Assembly: GCF_030658505.1 (NCBI RefSeq)
Contig: NZ_JAUTXR010000194.1
Coordinates: 1-41,068 of the forward strand
Direction: 5' to 3'
Length of the DNA: 41,068 bases
Source of the DNA: Stenotrophomonas raiganjensis (SeqCode)
GTDB taxonomy: Bacteria > Pseudomonadota > Gammaproteobacteria > Xanthomonadales > Xanthomonadaceae
This document shows, in pieces, positions 21,378-31,064 of the stretch. The notes below the pieces were generated by a model that did not search any database, was not told where the DNA came from, and saw only the letters and a program-made list of their open reading frames with translations. Position numbers and translations under genes: made by a program. Each line of letters opens with the position of its first letter. Position 1 is the first letter of the stretch.

Positions 21378-22595
21378 TCACGCGCCCCGCGTGGCGACCG
21401 CGGGGGGGACCGCTGCCGCACGCCGGGCCGGCCCGAACACTGCGATCTGGCCCAGTACCCACAGCAGCAGCGCACCCAGCGGCAGGTAGAACAAGGGCAT
21501 GCGTGGCAGCTCGTACATGTTCATCAATGCGAGATTGATCGCATAGGCCGCGAGCATCCCTAGTACGATGCCCAGCGTAGCCAGCAGGAAGTTCTCGGTC
21601 TGGAAGTAGCGCAGGATCTGCCCGCGCGTTGCACCGAGCGCACGGCGGATGCCGATCTGCTTGCTGCGCTGCTGCACCCAGAAGCTGGCCAGGCCGATGA
21701 TGCCCAGGGCAGTGACCACCAGCAACGAGACGCTCACCGTGATCAACAGGCCAACCATCGCACGGTCGTTCTTGAAGAAGTCCTTGCGCTGGTCTTCATA
21801 GGTCAGCTTGTCGCGCATCAGCCGGTTGGGATCGTTGCGCTCGAGTGCAGCGGCGGCGGCGTTGAGTACTTCCTCGCGGCGTGCCGGATCGGTACGCAGC
21901 ACATAGGTGCCGCCATCATCAAAGGTACGCCGCAACGGCAGCAGCATCGAGTTGGTCCAGTTGTCGCTCCATCCATTGGGCGTGCTGAGCGTGTCGACGA
22001 TGCCGACCACGTTCAGCGGCTGCTTGCCCATGTAGTAGGTCTTGTTCAGCGCGCTGCCGTTGGGTTCCATCTTGGCGGCGGTACTCTGGGTAAGGATCAC
22101 CGGAATCGCCTGCTCCTTGGCACCGGCCTTGGTGGCTTCCTTGATGTCCTTGTACTCGCTGGGCAGGAAATCACGCCCGGCGATCAGGTTGATGCCCATG
22201 GTGCCCAGGCCACCTTCGGACAGTGTGTACATCGAGGCGTTCGTGGTCGGGCGCTCCTGGTCGAGCACGCGCGAGATGCTGCTGCTGGAAGAGCCGTTGC
22301 GGAAGGGAACCTGGTTGATGATGGTGGCGCTGCTGACGCCGGGGATGGCACGCAGCGAGGCCAAGTCTTCGCGGGTGCGGGCGGTGGCGTTGGTCTGCTC
22401 GCCGATGCCGCTGACGCGCAGCATCACCAGTTCGTTCTCGGCGATGCCGCTGGGCATGCTGATCTTGTCGATGCGCTGGCTGACCAGGAACAGCGCATTG
22501 CAGACGATGGCGCAGGTCAGGGCGACTTCCAGCACGATCAGCGCGGCGGCAGTCTTATGCCGGCGCAGGGTGCTGAGGATGGGGCGGATATCCAT
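21378..22595 (-). CDS. FtsX/MacB-type ABC permease, second
   Basis: Inner-membrane permease of the MacB/FtsX (mechanotransmission) class, 405 residues. There is one N-terminal membrane helix (about 15-38), a large periplasmic domain (about 40-280) and three C-terminal helices in the region 285-395, with the FtsX signature QRSKQIGIRRALGATRGQIL. MDIRPIL at 22595 follows a GAGGAC Shine-Dalgarno. It is related to but clearly different from the first permease, 20 bases upstream; the two probably form a heterodimer with one ATPase dimer. Proteins of this class do not transport across the bilayer by the alternating route but transmit force to the periplasm. Confidence 0.93.
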   Translation of the reverse strand: MDIRPILSTLRRHKTAAALIVLEVALTCAIVCNALFLVSQRIDKISMPSGIAENELVMLRVSGIGEQTNATARTREDLASLRAIPGVSSATIINQVPFRNGSSSSSISRVLDQERPTTNASMYTLSEGGLGTMGINLIAGRDFLPSEYKDIKEATKAGAKEQAIPVILTQSTAAKMEPNGSALNKTYYMGKQPLNVVGIVDTLSTPNGWSDNWTNSMLLPLRRTFDDGGTYVLRTDPARREEVLNAAAAALERNDPNRLMRDKLTYEDQRKDFFKNDRAMVGLLITVSVSLLVVTALGIIGLASFWVQQRSKQIGIRRALGATRGQILRYFQTENFLLATLGIVLGMLAAYAINLALMNMYELPRMPLFYLPLGALLLWVLGQIAVFGPARRAAAVPPAVATRGA

Positions 22596-22615
22596 GGGAG
22601 TCCTCGTTCTCGTGC

Positions 22616-23917
22616 TTACTGCGACTTGAGCTGGATGGCCGGGGTGACCTGCATCGCGCGCCATGCGGGCAGGAAACCCGCGGCAAGACTGGCGAACAGG
22701 GTCAGGCCCAGGGCGAGCAGCAGCATGCTGCCGTCAAGGTGGGCCAGCTTTGCGTAGTCGACCGGTTGCTGGCGTACGGCATACAGGCCGAGCAGGGCCA
22801 GGCCGATGCCGAGCACGCCACCGACCACGCCGACCGCACCGGCTTCCACCAGGCATTGCAGGAAGATCTGCCCACGACTGGCGCCCAGTGCGCGGCGCAC
22901 GCCGATCTCACCGCTGCGGCGCAGGAACTTGGCTAGCAGCAGACCGACCGTGTTGACCAGGCAGACACCCAGGAAGCCCAGCGCCAGCCACAACTGCAGG
23001 CGGACGTCGCTGGGTACTGCGCCGTTGAAGTCCAGCCACTCCATCACGTTGCGCAGCCGCACGTTCGGGGGGCGCTGGAAGCGACCGGCTTCGCGCTGCT
23101 GGCTGGAGTAGTTCTCCAGGTAGCGGCGGTAGTCGCCGGCCTTGGCCGGATCCATCTCCACCCAGTACTGCAACCAGGCACAGGGTGCATTGAGCGAATG
23201 GCTGTTGTCGTCCGGGTTCTCGCCAAAGCAGTTCATGTTGCCGCTGTTGCCCAGCTTCAGATCGAACGAGGTGGAGATCGGCAGCAGCAGGTCTTCATCC
23301 TTGCCGTAGCTGCCCGTGGTCAGGTCGTAGAAATGCGGCTCGGGGCTCCATTCCTGCATCACGCCGACGATGCGGTAGGACTGGCCTTCCATGCGAATGT
23401 CACGCCCCACGCTGTTGGCACCCTGGAACAGTTTGTCGTTGAGTGCCTTGGAGATGACCACCACGCGGGCACGGGCATCGTCATCCTCCCGGGTCCACGG
23501 GCGACCATACTGCATCGGCACTTCGAACATCGGGAAGAAGTCGGCCGAGGTCCAGCGGGTGTCGATGGTGAACGGCTTGAGCGTGGCACTGGTCGGCTCG
23601 ATGGTGCCGCCGCCGCCGCTCATCAGCGCCTGGCGCTCGCCCTTGGCTTCGCGCAGCAGCGCTTCACCGTCGAACCGGGTCAGCTGGGTCTCCGGTTCTT
23701 CGCCCGGCACATAGCCACCACGGCCACCGGGATCGAGCTGCACATAGAACAGGCGGTTGCTCTTGCCGGGAATCGGGTCGCCCGACAGCACGTGGAACAC
23801 GGTCAGGGTGGTCATCGAGGCGCCGATGCCCAGCGCGATGGCAACCACCATCAGCGCGGTCAGCACCTTGTTGCGGCGGAAGCTGCGCGCCGCCAATCGG
23901 GCGTAGTAGGCGAACAT
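22616..23917 (-). CDS. FtsX/MacB-type ABC permease, first
   Basis: Permease of 433 residues. It starts MFAYYARLAARSFRRNKVLT, typical of MacB-like permeases, with the first helix at about 18-40. The MacB periplasmic core domain occupies about 45-290 and three further helices lie in about 300-425, with the signature GEIGVRRALGASRGQIF. The stop of the ATPase gene is 9 bases upstream and the second permease starts 20 bases downstream, so it is one operon. Two cysteines in the periplasmic part (NCFGE, APCAW) could form a disulfide. Confidence 0.93.
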   Translation of the reverse strand: MFAYYARLAARSFRRNKVLTALMVVAIALGIGASMTTLTVFHVLSGDPIPGKSNRLFYVQLDPGGRGGYVPGEEPETQLTRFDGEALLREAKGERQALMSGGGGTIEPTSATLKPFTIDTRWTSADFFPMFEVPMQYGRPWTREDDDARARVVVISKALNDKLFQGANSVGRDIRMEGQSYRIVGVMQEWSPEPHFYDLTTGSYGKDEDLLLPISTSFDLKLGNSGNMNCFGENPDDNSHSLNAPCAWLQYWVEMDPAKAGDYRRYLENYSSQQREAGRFQRPPNVRLRNVMEWLDFNGAVPSDVRLQLWLALGFLGVCLVNTVGLLLAKFLRRSGEIGVRRALGASRGQIFLQCLVEAGAVGVVGGVLGIGLALLGLYAVRQQPVDYAKLAHLDGSMLLLALGLTLFASLAAGFLPAWRAMQVTPAIQLKSQ

Positions 23918-23926
23918 GGCCGGCCC

Positions 23927-24649
23927 TCACTCGTTGACGGCGGCGATATGGCGCGGCGTGGCCAGCACCGGCTCACGCACCAGGTCGGTGACCTGGCCGT
24001 CGACGATGTGCACGTTGCGCTGCGCGCGCGCGGCCAGTTCCGGGTCGTGGGTGACCATCACGATGGTGGTGCCCGCGGCGTTGATCTCCTCCAGCAGTTC
24101 CATCACGCCGCGGGCCATCTGCGTGTCCAGGTTGCCGGTCGGTTCGTCGGCCAGCAGCAGGCGCGGGCTGCCGGCCAGGGCGCGTGCGATCGCCGCGCGC
24201 TGCTGCTGGCCGCCGGACAATTCATTCGGGTAGTGCTTCATGCGCGAGCCGAGGCCGACCTGGGTCAGCGCCTTCTCGATGCGCTCACGGCGTTCGGTGG
24301 CGCTCATCTTCCGATAGCGCAGCGGCACGTCGACGTTGTCGAACAGGTTGAGGTCGGGGATCAGGTTGAAGCCCTGGAAGATGAAGCCGATCTTCTGGTT
24401 GCGCAGGCGGCTGCGCGCATCATCGCCCAGCGTGCTCACGTCCTGGCCGTCGAGCATGTAGGTGCCGCTGGTGAAGGTTTCCAGCAGGCCGGCGATGTTG
24501 AGGAAGGTGGTCTTGCCGGAACCGGACGGGCCGGTGACGGCGACGAACTCGCCTTCCTTGACCTGCAGTTCCAGCGAGCGCAGTGCGTGGGTTTCCACCT
24601 GTTCGGTGCGGAAGACCTTGGCGACCGAACGCATTTCGAGCATGTACAT
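23927..24649 (-). CDS. ABC transporter ATPase (MacB/LolD-like)
   Basis: Cytoplasmic ATPase (240 residues) that powers the two permeases. Walker A GPSGSGKTT (40-48), Q-loop Q92 (FIFQGFNLI), signature LSGGQ (144-148), Walker B LLLADEP with catalytic E169, and switch H201 (VTHD). The family resemblance is to MacB, LolD and YknY-type proteins that work with FtsX-like permeases. I chose MYMLE at 24649 because AGGAC is well spaced; a second ATG two codons in is possible. The MFP gene ends 42 bases upstream, with a short tandem repeat in the gap. Confidence 0.95.
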   Translation of the reverse strand: MYMLEMRSVAKVFRTEQVETHALRSLELQVKEGEFVAVTGPSGSGKTTFLNIAGLLETFTSGTYMLDGQDVSTLGDDARSRLRNQKIGFIFQGFNLIPDLNLFDNVDVPLRYRKMSATERRERIEKALTQVGLGSRMKHYPNELSGGQQQRAAIARALAGSPRLLLADEPTGNLDTQMARGVMELLEEINAAGTTIVMVTHDPELAARAQRNVHIVDGQVTDLVREPVLATPRHIAAVNE

Positions 24650-24666
24650 GGGGTGTCCTCTCTCCA

Positions 24667-24694
24667 GGATTCAGGTATCAGGTATCAGGTATCA
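24667..24694 (-). repeat. Seven-base tandem repeat between MFP and ATPase genes
   Basis: On the reverse strand three copies of TGATACC are followed by one degenerate copy, TGAATCC. The TGA of the first unit is the stop codon of the membrane fusion protein. Slippage here would change the spacing between the two genes without touching their proteins. Confidence 0.75.
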
Positions 24695-25969
24695 GTTGAC
24701 GGAGACGCGTTCGGCGTCCTTGAACAGGTCGCTGCCGGAGACCACGATGCGGTCGCCCGGCTGCACGCCCGACTTGATTTCCACTTCGCCCAGGCTGCTG
24801 ACGCCCAGTTCCACCGGACGACGCACCGCAGTGCGGCCATCCATCACATAGGCGATGCCGTTGCCCTGCTCGACGAACGGGCCACGCTCGACCTTCATCA
24901 CATCCTTGCGGGTATCGAGCAGCACGCGCACCGACATCCGCTGGCTCTGGCGCAGGCCTTCCGGCTGCGCGCTGGCAAAGCGCACGCGGGCGTTGACCTC
25001 GCCGTTGACCACCTCCGGCGACACCGCGCTGATCTCGCCCGGGAACGGCTTGCCGTTGCCGCCGGTCAGCTGTGCCGGCATGCCGATCGCCAGGTCGCGG
25101 GCGAAGCTCTCCGGCACCTTGATCTCGACCTCGAACTTGGACAGGTCGACCACGCCCAGCACCGGCGCATTGGCCGCCAGATTGGTGGACTGCACCGCCT
25201 GCACCTGGCCGACCTGGCCATCGAACGGTGCACGCAGGGTCAGTGCGTCGACCTGGCGCTGCACTTCAGCCACCACGGCCTTCTGGCGATCGGCCAGCAG
25301 GCGCTTGTTGCGGGCATCCAGGTCAGCGCCCTGGCTCTGCAGGCGCGCATCGGTGGTGGCATTGGCCAGGGTGATGTCGGCCTTCTTCAGCGAGTCCTTG
25401 GCCTTGGCCAGGTCGATCTGCGGCACCGCACCGCCGTCGTAGCCGCGCTGGTAGCGCTGCAGGTCACGGTCGGCCGCCTGCCGTTCGATCGTGGCCTGGT
25501 CGGTTTCCTTGCGCGACTTGGCACGGGCCAGGGTGGCATCCAGCGCGGCGCGGCTGGCCTCGGCTTCCAGGCCGGCCAGGGTGGCCTGCTCCTGGGCCAG
25601 CTTGCTGCGCAGTTCCGGGCTGTCGATGATCGCCAGCTCCTGGCCCTGCTTGACCACGTCGCCGGCGACCACCTTCAGGTCCACGGTACCGGCCGAGATG
25701 GCATACAGGATCGGGCTGTTGGCGGCGATCACGCGGCCGTCGGCGGCGATGTCACGGACCAGGTCGCCACGCTTCACTTCGGCGATGCGCACGCGGCTGC
25801 TGTCGAACGAGCGGCTGGCATTGGACCAGGCATGCACCGCCCAGCCGATGCCAGCGATCAGCGCGATGGCACCCAGCGCAGGCCAGCGATAGCGCTGCCA
25901 ACTGGCCCGGTTGGAGCCGGCCGGGGCGGAGGAAACGATCTGGTCCTGTGCGGAAGTGTCGCGGATCAT
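24692..25969 (-). CDS. HlyD/MacA-type membrane fusion protein
   Basis: Periplasmic adaptor of the exporter (425 residues). One N-terminal membrane helix (about 30-48) anchors it. A lipoyl/barrel-sandwich half (VRIAEVKRGDLVRDI and GTVDLKVVAGDVVKQGQELA) precedes a long alpha-helical hairpin rich in Ala, Gln, Lys and Glu (about 110-235), and the second half LTLRAPFDGQVGQVQAVQ closes the sandwich. A beta-barrel and a membrane-proximal domain follow. The ATG at 25969 lies about 23 bases after the transcription start predicted from the -24/-12 promoter, which argues against the longer open frame starting at 26101. First gene of the cluster. No TolC-like outer-membrane gene is nearby, so a shared one would be needed. 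Confidence 0.93.
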   Translation of the reverse strand: MIRDTSAQDQIVSSAPAGSNRASWQRYRWPALGAIALIAGIGWAVHAWSNASRSFDSSRVRIAEVKRGDLVRDIAADGRVIAANSPILYAISAGTVDLKVVAGDVVKQGQELAIIDSPELRSKLAQEQATLAGLEAEASRAALDATLARAKSRKETDQATIERQAADRDLQRYQRGYDGGAVPQIDLAKAKDSLKKADITLANATTDARLQSQGADLDARNKRLLADRQKAVVAEVQRQVDALTLRAPFDGQVGQVQAVQSTNLAANAPVLGVVDLSKFEVEIKVPESFARDLAIGMPAQLTGGNGKPFPGEISAVSPEVVNGEVNARVRFASAQPEGLRQSQRMSVRVLLDTRKDVMKVERGPFVEQGNGIAYVMDGRTAVRRPVELGVSSLGEVEIKSGVQPGDRIVVSGSDLFKDAERVSVN

Positions 25970-26003
25970 CGGGTGCGTGCCTGGCGGTGGTGGTAAGTAC
26001 CAA

Positions 26004-26017
26004 GCATGTAGCGTGCC
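26004..26017 (-). promoter_or_regulatory. Sigma-54 (-24/-12) promoter of the exporter cluster
   Basis: The reverse strand reads TTGGCACGCTACATGCTT. The invariant GG (26017-26016) and GC (26005-26004) are exactly 10 bases apart, and TTGGCACG-N4-ATGC differs from the consensus TTGGCACG-N4-TTGC by one base. Transcription would begin near 25992, 23 bases before the MFP start. Confidence 0.8.
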
Positions 26018-26057
26018 AACTTTATTTCCTTTCAGGTCAATAGGTTGGCTGGAGTGC

Positions 26058-26100
26058 TGAAGTGTCCGGGTGTCCGCGGACACCTTTCCGGACACTTTCA
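26058..26100. promoter_or_regulatory. Nested palindrome, candidate binding site of the NtrC-family regulator
   Basis: A perfect 16-bp palindrome, GGTGTCCGCGGACACC (26069-26084), sits inside outer inverted arms AAGTGTCCGG (26060-26069) and CCGGACACTT (26088-26097). The GTGTCC half-site is thus present four times. Its centre is about 85 bases upstream of the predicted sigma-54 start site, the usual place for an enhancer of this activator class. It also lies about 70 bases before the divergent glmS start of transcription. Confidence 0.7.
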
Positions 26101-26136
26101 TTAAGCGGACAGGAGGGGGAAGCCGGACGCGCGGGC

Positions 26137-26142
26137 TAGAAT
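26137..26142 (+). promoter_or_regulatory. Candidate -10 element of glmS
   Basis: TAGAAT lies 30 bases before the glmS ATG, the same hexamer and spacing as before glmU. No good -35 hexamer is visible, so this is weak. Confidence 0.3.
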
Positions 26143-26172
26143 GTGGCCATCGTCTTCAAGGAAACGCGTGAC

Positions 26173-28011
<1,839 letters not shown>

Positions 28012-28017
28012 CACCTG

Positions 28018-28059
28018 TTGCGTTGGCGTGCACCTGCCGACAGGCGCACGCCAACGCAA
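28018..28059 (+). other. Long perfect hairpin after glmS
   Basis: Fourteen-bp perfect stem TTGCGTTGGCGTGC/GCACGCCAACGCAA (28018-28031 with 28046-28059), extended by a 4-bp inner stem CCTG/CAGG across one mismatch, with loop CCGA. It begins six bases after the glmS stop. No T tract follows, so it may protect the 3' end of the glmS mRNA or end transcription inefficiently. Confidence 0.7.
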
Positions 28060-28107
28060 AGCAGCATTTCCTGACGTTCCCGCACCGGCATCAAGGATCG
28101 ATCCCGC

Positions 28108-30144
28108 ATGCTCACTCCGTGGCCCCGTGCTGTCTTCGCTGGTCTTGCCTGGCTGGCGCTGCTGCTGGCCTGCAGCACCCCCGTGCTGGCTCAGACCGCT
28201 CGCAAACCTTCGGCCTATGAGCATCGCCCGGAGGGCGGTGCGGCACAGGTGCCGCCCGCCGAAGGGCCTGATTTCCTGCCGCGCATCGACAACCGCCAGC
28301 AGTTCATGCAGCTGGCACGCGTCTACAACGCCGGCACCGCGCTGGAAATGCCGCACCTGATCTTCGTGATCGATCGGCATGACAGCGGCCGCGTCTACTA
28401 CATCAATACACGCCGGCATTCCCTGCACGAACAGTTCGTGCGCCAGCGGCGGCTGGTGCGGTCGATGGACAAGGCCACGCTGAATGCGCAGTACCGCGAT
28501 CCGCAGCGCCGCTTCCTGTTCGGTACCGTGGCCTGGCAGCAGGACCTGCCTGGCTACACCTACGAGTTCTGGGAAGGTGACCGCCTGACCGCGCCGCTGT
28601 TGCGGCAGGCGCAGGACGTGCTGCTGGCGTCCTTCGCAGACCCGATCCGTTTCAAGACCAACTCCACCGCGCACGAGCAACTGGCGCGGCAGATGAAGCT
28701 GGCCTACGTCAGCCAGGAGGAACTGCTGCGCGAGCAGCGTTTCCTGCCGCTCAACACCGGGTACGCGGAAGGGCGGTTGCGCATCGTGCGTTCGGAAGCG
28801 CAGCTGCGCGACGTATCGCCGCGCGACATCCTGGTGTTGGACGAGGTGCCGATCGCATTGTCGCCGGTGGCAGGCCTGGTCACGCAGCGGCCATCGACGC
28901 TGCTGTCGCACGTCAACCTGCTGGCCAAGGGATGGGGCATCCCCAATGCCTACGTACGCGATGCGCAGGCTGCGCTGCGGCAGTACGAAGGGCGGTGGGT
29001 CGCGTTGGAGGTCAACGCAAGCGGCTACCGGGTGTCGCCGCTGGCGCGCCCGGCGCGCACCCCCTCCACGGCAGGGACGGCGCGTCCCGTGCGGCGTCAC
29101 CTGCCTCGCCCCGATCTGGGCGTGGTTGCCTTGAAGCCGCTGGCGACCCTGCGTGCACGTGACAGTGCCCAGTGCGGCGTGAAGGCCGCCAACCTGGGTA
29201 CGCTGCGCGCGGTACTGCCGCCGGCCGCACGGGTGCCGGACGGCTTCTGCATTCCGTTCGCTCACTATGCAGCGATGCAGCAGCGCCTGCAGGTTCCGCA
29301 GCGCCTGCGCTCACTGCAGCAGCGTCCGGGTTTCAGCAACGATCCGGCGGTCCGCCGCGAAGCACTGGCGACGCTGCGTGCATACATTGAAGGCGCAGTT
29401 CCCGATGCGGGCTTCCAGCGCGAACTGGAACGGCAATGGCAAGGGCAGTTGAAGGGGGCGGCGGTGTTCGTGCGCAGCTCATCCAACTCAGAGGATCTGC
29501 CGGGCTTCAGCGGGGCAGGGCTGTACTCCACGGTCCCCAACGTGACCCGTGCCGAAGCGGTGGCCAAGGCGGTGCAGGCGGTCTGGGCATCGGTCTACAA
29601 CTTCGAAGCCTACGAGGCGCGCGCGGCGGCCGGCCTGCCGCAGGACGCGGTGGCGATGGCGGTGCTGGTGCAGGTGGCCGCACCGTCGGACAGTTCCGGT
29701 GTGATGATCACCCGCGATCCGTTTGATGCGGCCCGCCGCCATGTCACGTACATTTCAGCCAAGCGTGGCTTGGGCATCCGCGTGGTCGAGGGCAAGCGCC
29801 AGGCCGAGCAGGTGATGTACTCCTCCTGGTCGAAGGCAGTACAGGTACTGAGCCGGTCGGCCGAAGACACCCAGCTGGTGGCGCGTGCCGGTGGCGGCGT
29901 GCGCGAGGTACCGATCACCGGCTCACGACACGTGCTGACGGATGCGCTGATCGCGCGGCTGGCACGGATCGGTACCACCACCAAGCAGGCGCTGGGTGGG
30001 AGGGACCAGGACATCGAGTGGGCCGTGGTGGGCGATGAGGTGCTGATCCTGCAGTCGCGCCCGTATGTGGACGGAGGCGCGCACCAGCGCGCTGCCCGGA
30101 CGTTGCCGGCGGCTACCGTGCCGCCAGAGTCGGCAAGGCACTGA
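28108..30144 (+). CDS. Exported protein with phosphohistidine and PEP/pyruvate-dikinase ATP-binding domains
   Basis: The 678-residue protein starts with a hydrophobic export signal (about 8-28). This could be a lipoprotein signal (LLAC, C22) or be cut after VLA. Residues about 240-312 resemble the phosphohistidine swivel domain of dikinases, with TLLSHVNLLAKGWGIPNAYV giving a candidate H268. From about 355 follows a PPDK/PEP-synthase ATP-grasp domain: GVKAANLGTLRAVLPPAARV, VRSSSNSEDLPGFSGAGLYS and the end ILQSRPY. The order His domain then ATP domain, with no C-terminal PEP barrel, resembles glucan water dikinases more than PEP synthase. An ATP-dependent domain behind an export signal is puzzling. 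AAGGATC precedes the ATG. Function unknown. Confidence 0.8.
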   Translation: MLTPWPRAVFAGLAWLALLLACSTPVLAQTARKPSAYEHRPEGGAAQVPPAEGPDFLPRIDNRQQFMQLARVYNAGTALEMPHLIFVIDRHDSGRVYYINTRRHSLHEQFVRQRRLVRSMDKATLNAQYRDPQRRFLFGTVAWQQDLPGYTYEFWEGDRLTAPLLRQAQDVLLASFADPIRFKTNSTAHEQLARQMKLAYVSQEELLREQRFLPLNTGYAEGRLRIVRSEAQLRDVSPRDILVLDEVPIALSPVAGLVTQRPSTLLSHVNLLAKGWGIPNAYVRDAQAALRQYEGRWVALEVNASGYRVSPLARPARTPSTAGTARPVRRHLPRPDLGVVALKPLATLRARDSAQCGVKAANLGTLRAVLPPAARVPDGFCIPFAHYAAMQQRLQVPQRLRSLQQRPGFSNDPAVRREALATLRAYIEGAVPDAGFQRELERQWQGQLKGAAVFVRSSSNSEDLPGFSGAGLYSTVPNVTRAEAVAKAVQAVWASVYNFEAYEARAAAGLPQDAVAMAVLVQVAAPSDSSGVMITRDPFDAARRHVTYISAKRGLGIRVVEGKRQAEQVMYSSWSKAVQVLSRSAEDTQLVARAGGGVREVPITGSRHVLTDALIARLARIGTTTKQALGGRDQDIEWAVVGDEVLILQSRPYVDGGAHQRAARTLPAATVPPESARH

Positions 30145-30495
30145 GCCAGGCGCAGGCCCCCTGGTCATTGTCGCTGGAACTTTAGGCGCCATGACCCGTG
30201 GCATTCAGCGGCGGTTTCAGCCGCGGTGCCATTCTCTGGATCGTCAGTTGGTTCCCACGACGAACTGTCCTATCGATGCCGGTAGTGACCGATGGTCGCA
30301 GTCGTAGAATCGATTTGACCGAGGTCCGGGTTGAGCGGTTGAACCCCCTCGTTCGCGTTGCAGCACGTCGTCTGCCGATCCGTTCCATGCGGCAGCCGGG
30401 TGCGCCAGACGTGCGCTGAAAGGTCTGTTCCCGGGGAGGGGGCGTATCGGAAGAGCACACTTTTTGACTTCAGTGACCTGCACCAGGAAACAAGA
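30145..30495. other. Non-coding gap before the CBS gene
   Basis: No supported gene in these 351 bases. A two-part hairpin (TGGCA...TGCCA around GCGGC/GCCGC, 30199-30231) lies 54 bases after the dikinase stop and may be a weak terminator. TAGAAT at 30305-30310 resembles the -10 hexamers before glmU and glmS but lacks a -35. The Shine-Dalgarno AGGAAA at 30485-30490 belongs to the next gene. Confidence 0.5.
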
Positions 30496-30927
30496 ATGAA
30501 CGTCCGCGAACTCCTGCAATCCAAGAAAGAAGCTGTCATCACCATCGACGCCGAAGACACCATCGGTGCCGCCGCCCACAAGATGAGCGCGAACAGGATC
30601 GCTGCGCTGGTGGTGATGAAGGACGATGCCCCGGTCGGCATCATTTCCGAGAAGGACATCGTGCGTACCCTGGCCGACGACGGCCCGCAGGCCGGTCGCC
30701 GGGTGATCTCCAGCCTGCCGTCCACCGGCCTGGAGGGCATTGCGCCGGAAGCCACGCTGAAACAGGCCATGTCGTTGATGACGTACTCGCGGCGCCGCCA
30801 TCTGATGGTCACTGAAGGCACCCGCCTGGTCGGCATCCTCAGCCTGGGCGATATCGTGAAGAACCTGCTGGGCGAGCTGGAGCTGGAAAAGGCCGTGCTG
30901 CAGGACATCTACATGGCGGCGCATTGA
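30496..30927 (+). CDS. Two-CBS-domain protein
   Basis: Small cytoplasmic protein (143 residues) made of a CBS pair, a module that usually binds adenine nucleotides and works as an energy or ligand sensor. CBS 1 spans about 8-60 (VITIDAEDTIGAAAHKMSAN, then PVGIISEKDIVRTLA); CBS 2 spans about 75-130 (GIAPEATLKQAMSLMTYSRR, then LVGILSLGDIVKNLL). The ATG at 30496 follows AGGAAA with good spacing; upstream codons in the same frame are not conserved-looking. It is transcribed alone and ends in its own terminator. Ligand and partner are unknown. Confidence 0.9.
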   Translation: MNVRELLQSKKEAVITIDAEDTIGAAAHKMSANRIAALVVMKDDAPVGIISEKDIVRTLADDGPQAGRRVISSLPSTGLEGIAPEATLKQAMSLMTYSRRRHLMVTEGTRLVGILSLGDIVKNLLGELELEKAVLQDIYMAAH

Positions 30928-30959
30928 CGCTGCAACAGAAGCCTCGCTGGTAGCAGAAC

Positions 30960-30991
30960 AACGGCCGGGTGCGGATGCACCTGGCCGTTTT
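30960..30991 (+). terminator. Rho-independent terminator of the CBS gene
   Basis: Thirteen-bp stem AACGGCCGGGTGC/GCACCTGGCCGTT (one G-T pair) with a GGAT loop and four T residues, 33 bases after the stop. Confidence 0.9.
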
Positions 30992-31064
30992 CCTGTGCGC
31001 GCTTTGATTCGGCTAGTCTGATCAGGCGTGAACGTGCACGTTGCAGACAGCGAGAGGAAATGGA

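Noticed and set aside
26060..26097. The GTGTCC/GGACAC repeats as a CRISPR or mobile-element end.
   Set aside because: The units are too short, have no regular spacers and no cas or transposase genes nearby. Their position before a -24/-12 promoter fits an activator site.
28018..28059. The glmS-adjacent hairpin as a glmS ribozyme.
   Set aside because: The ribozyme lies in the 5' leader of glmS in Gram-positive bacteria and has a complex pseudoknot; this is a simple stem after the stop codon.
30305..30310. TAGAAT before the CBS gene as its promoter.
   Set aside because: There is no acceptable -35 box at 16-18 bases, and the site lies nearly 190 bases from the start codon, so it is recorded only as part of the gap description.
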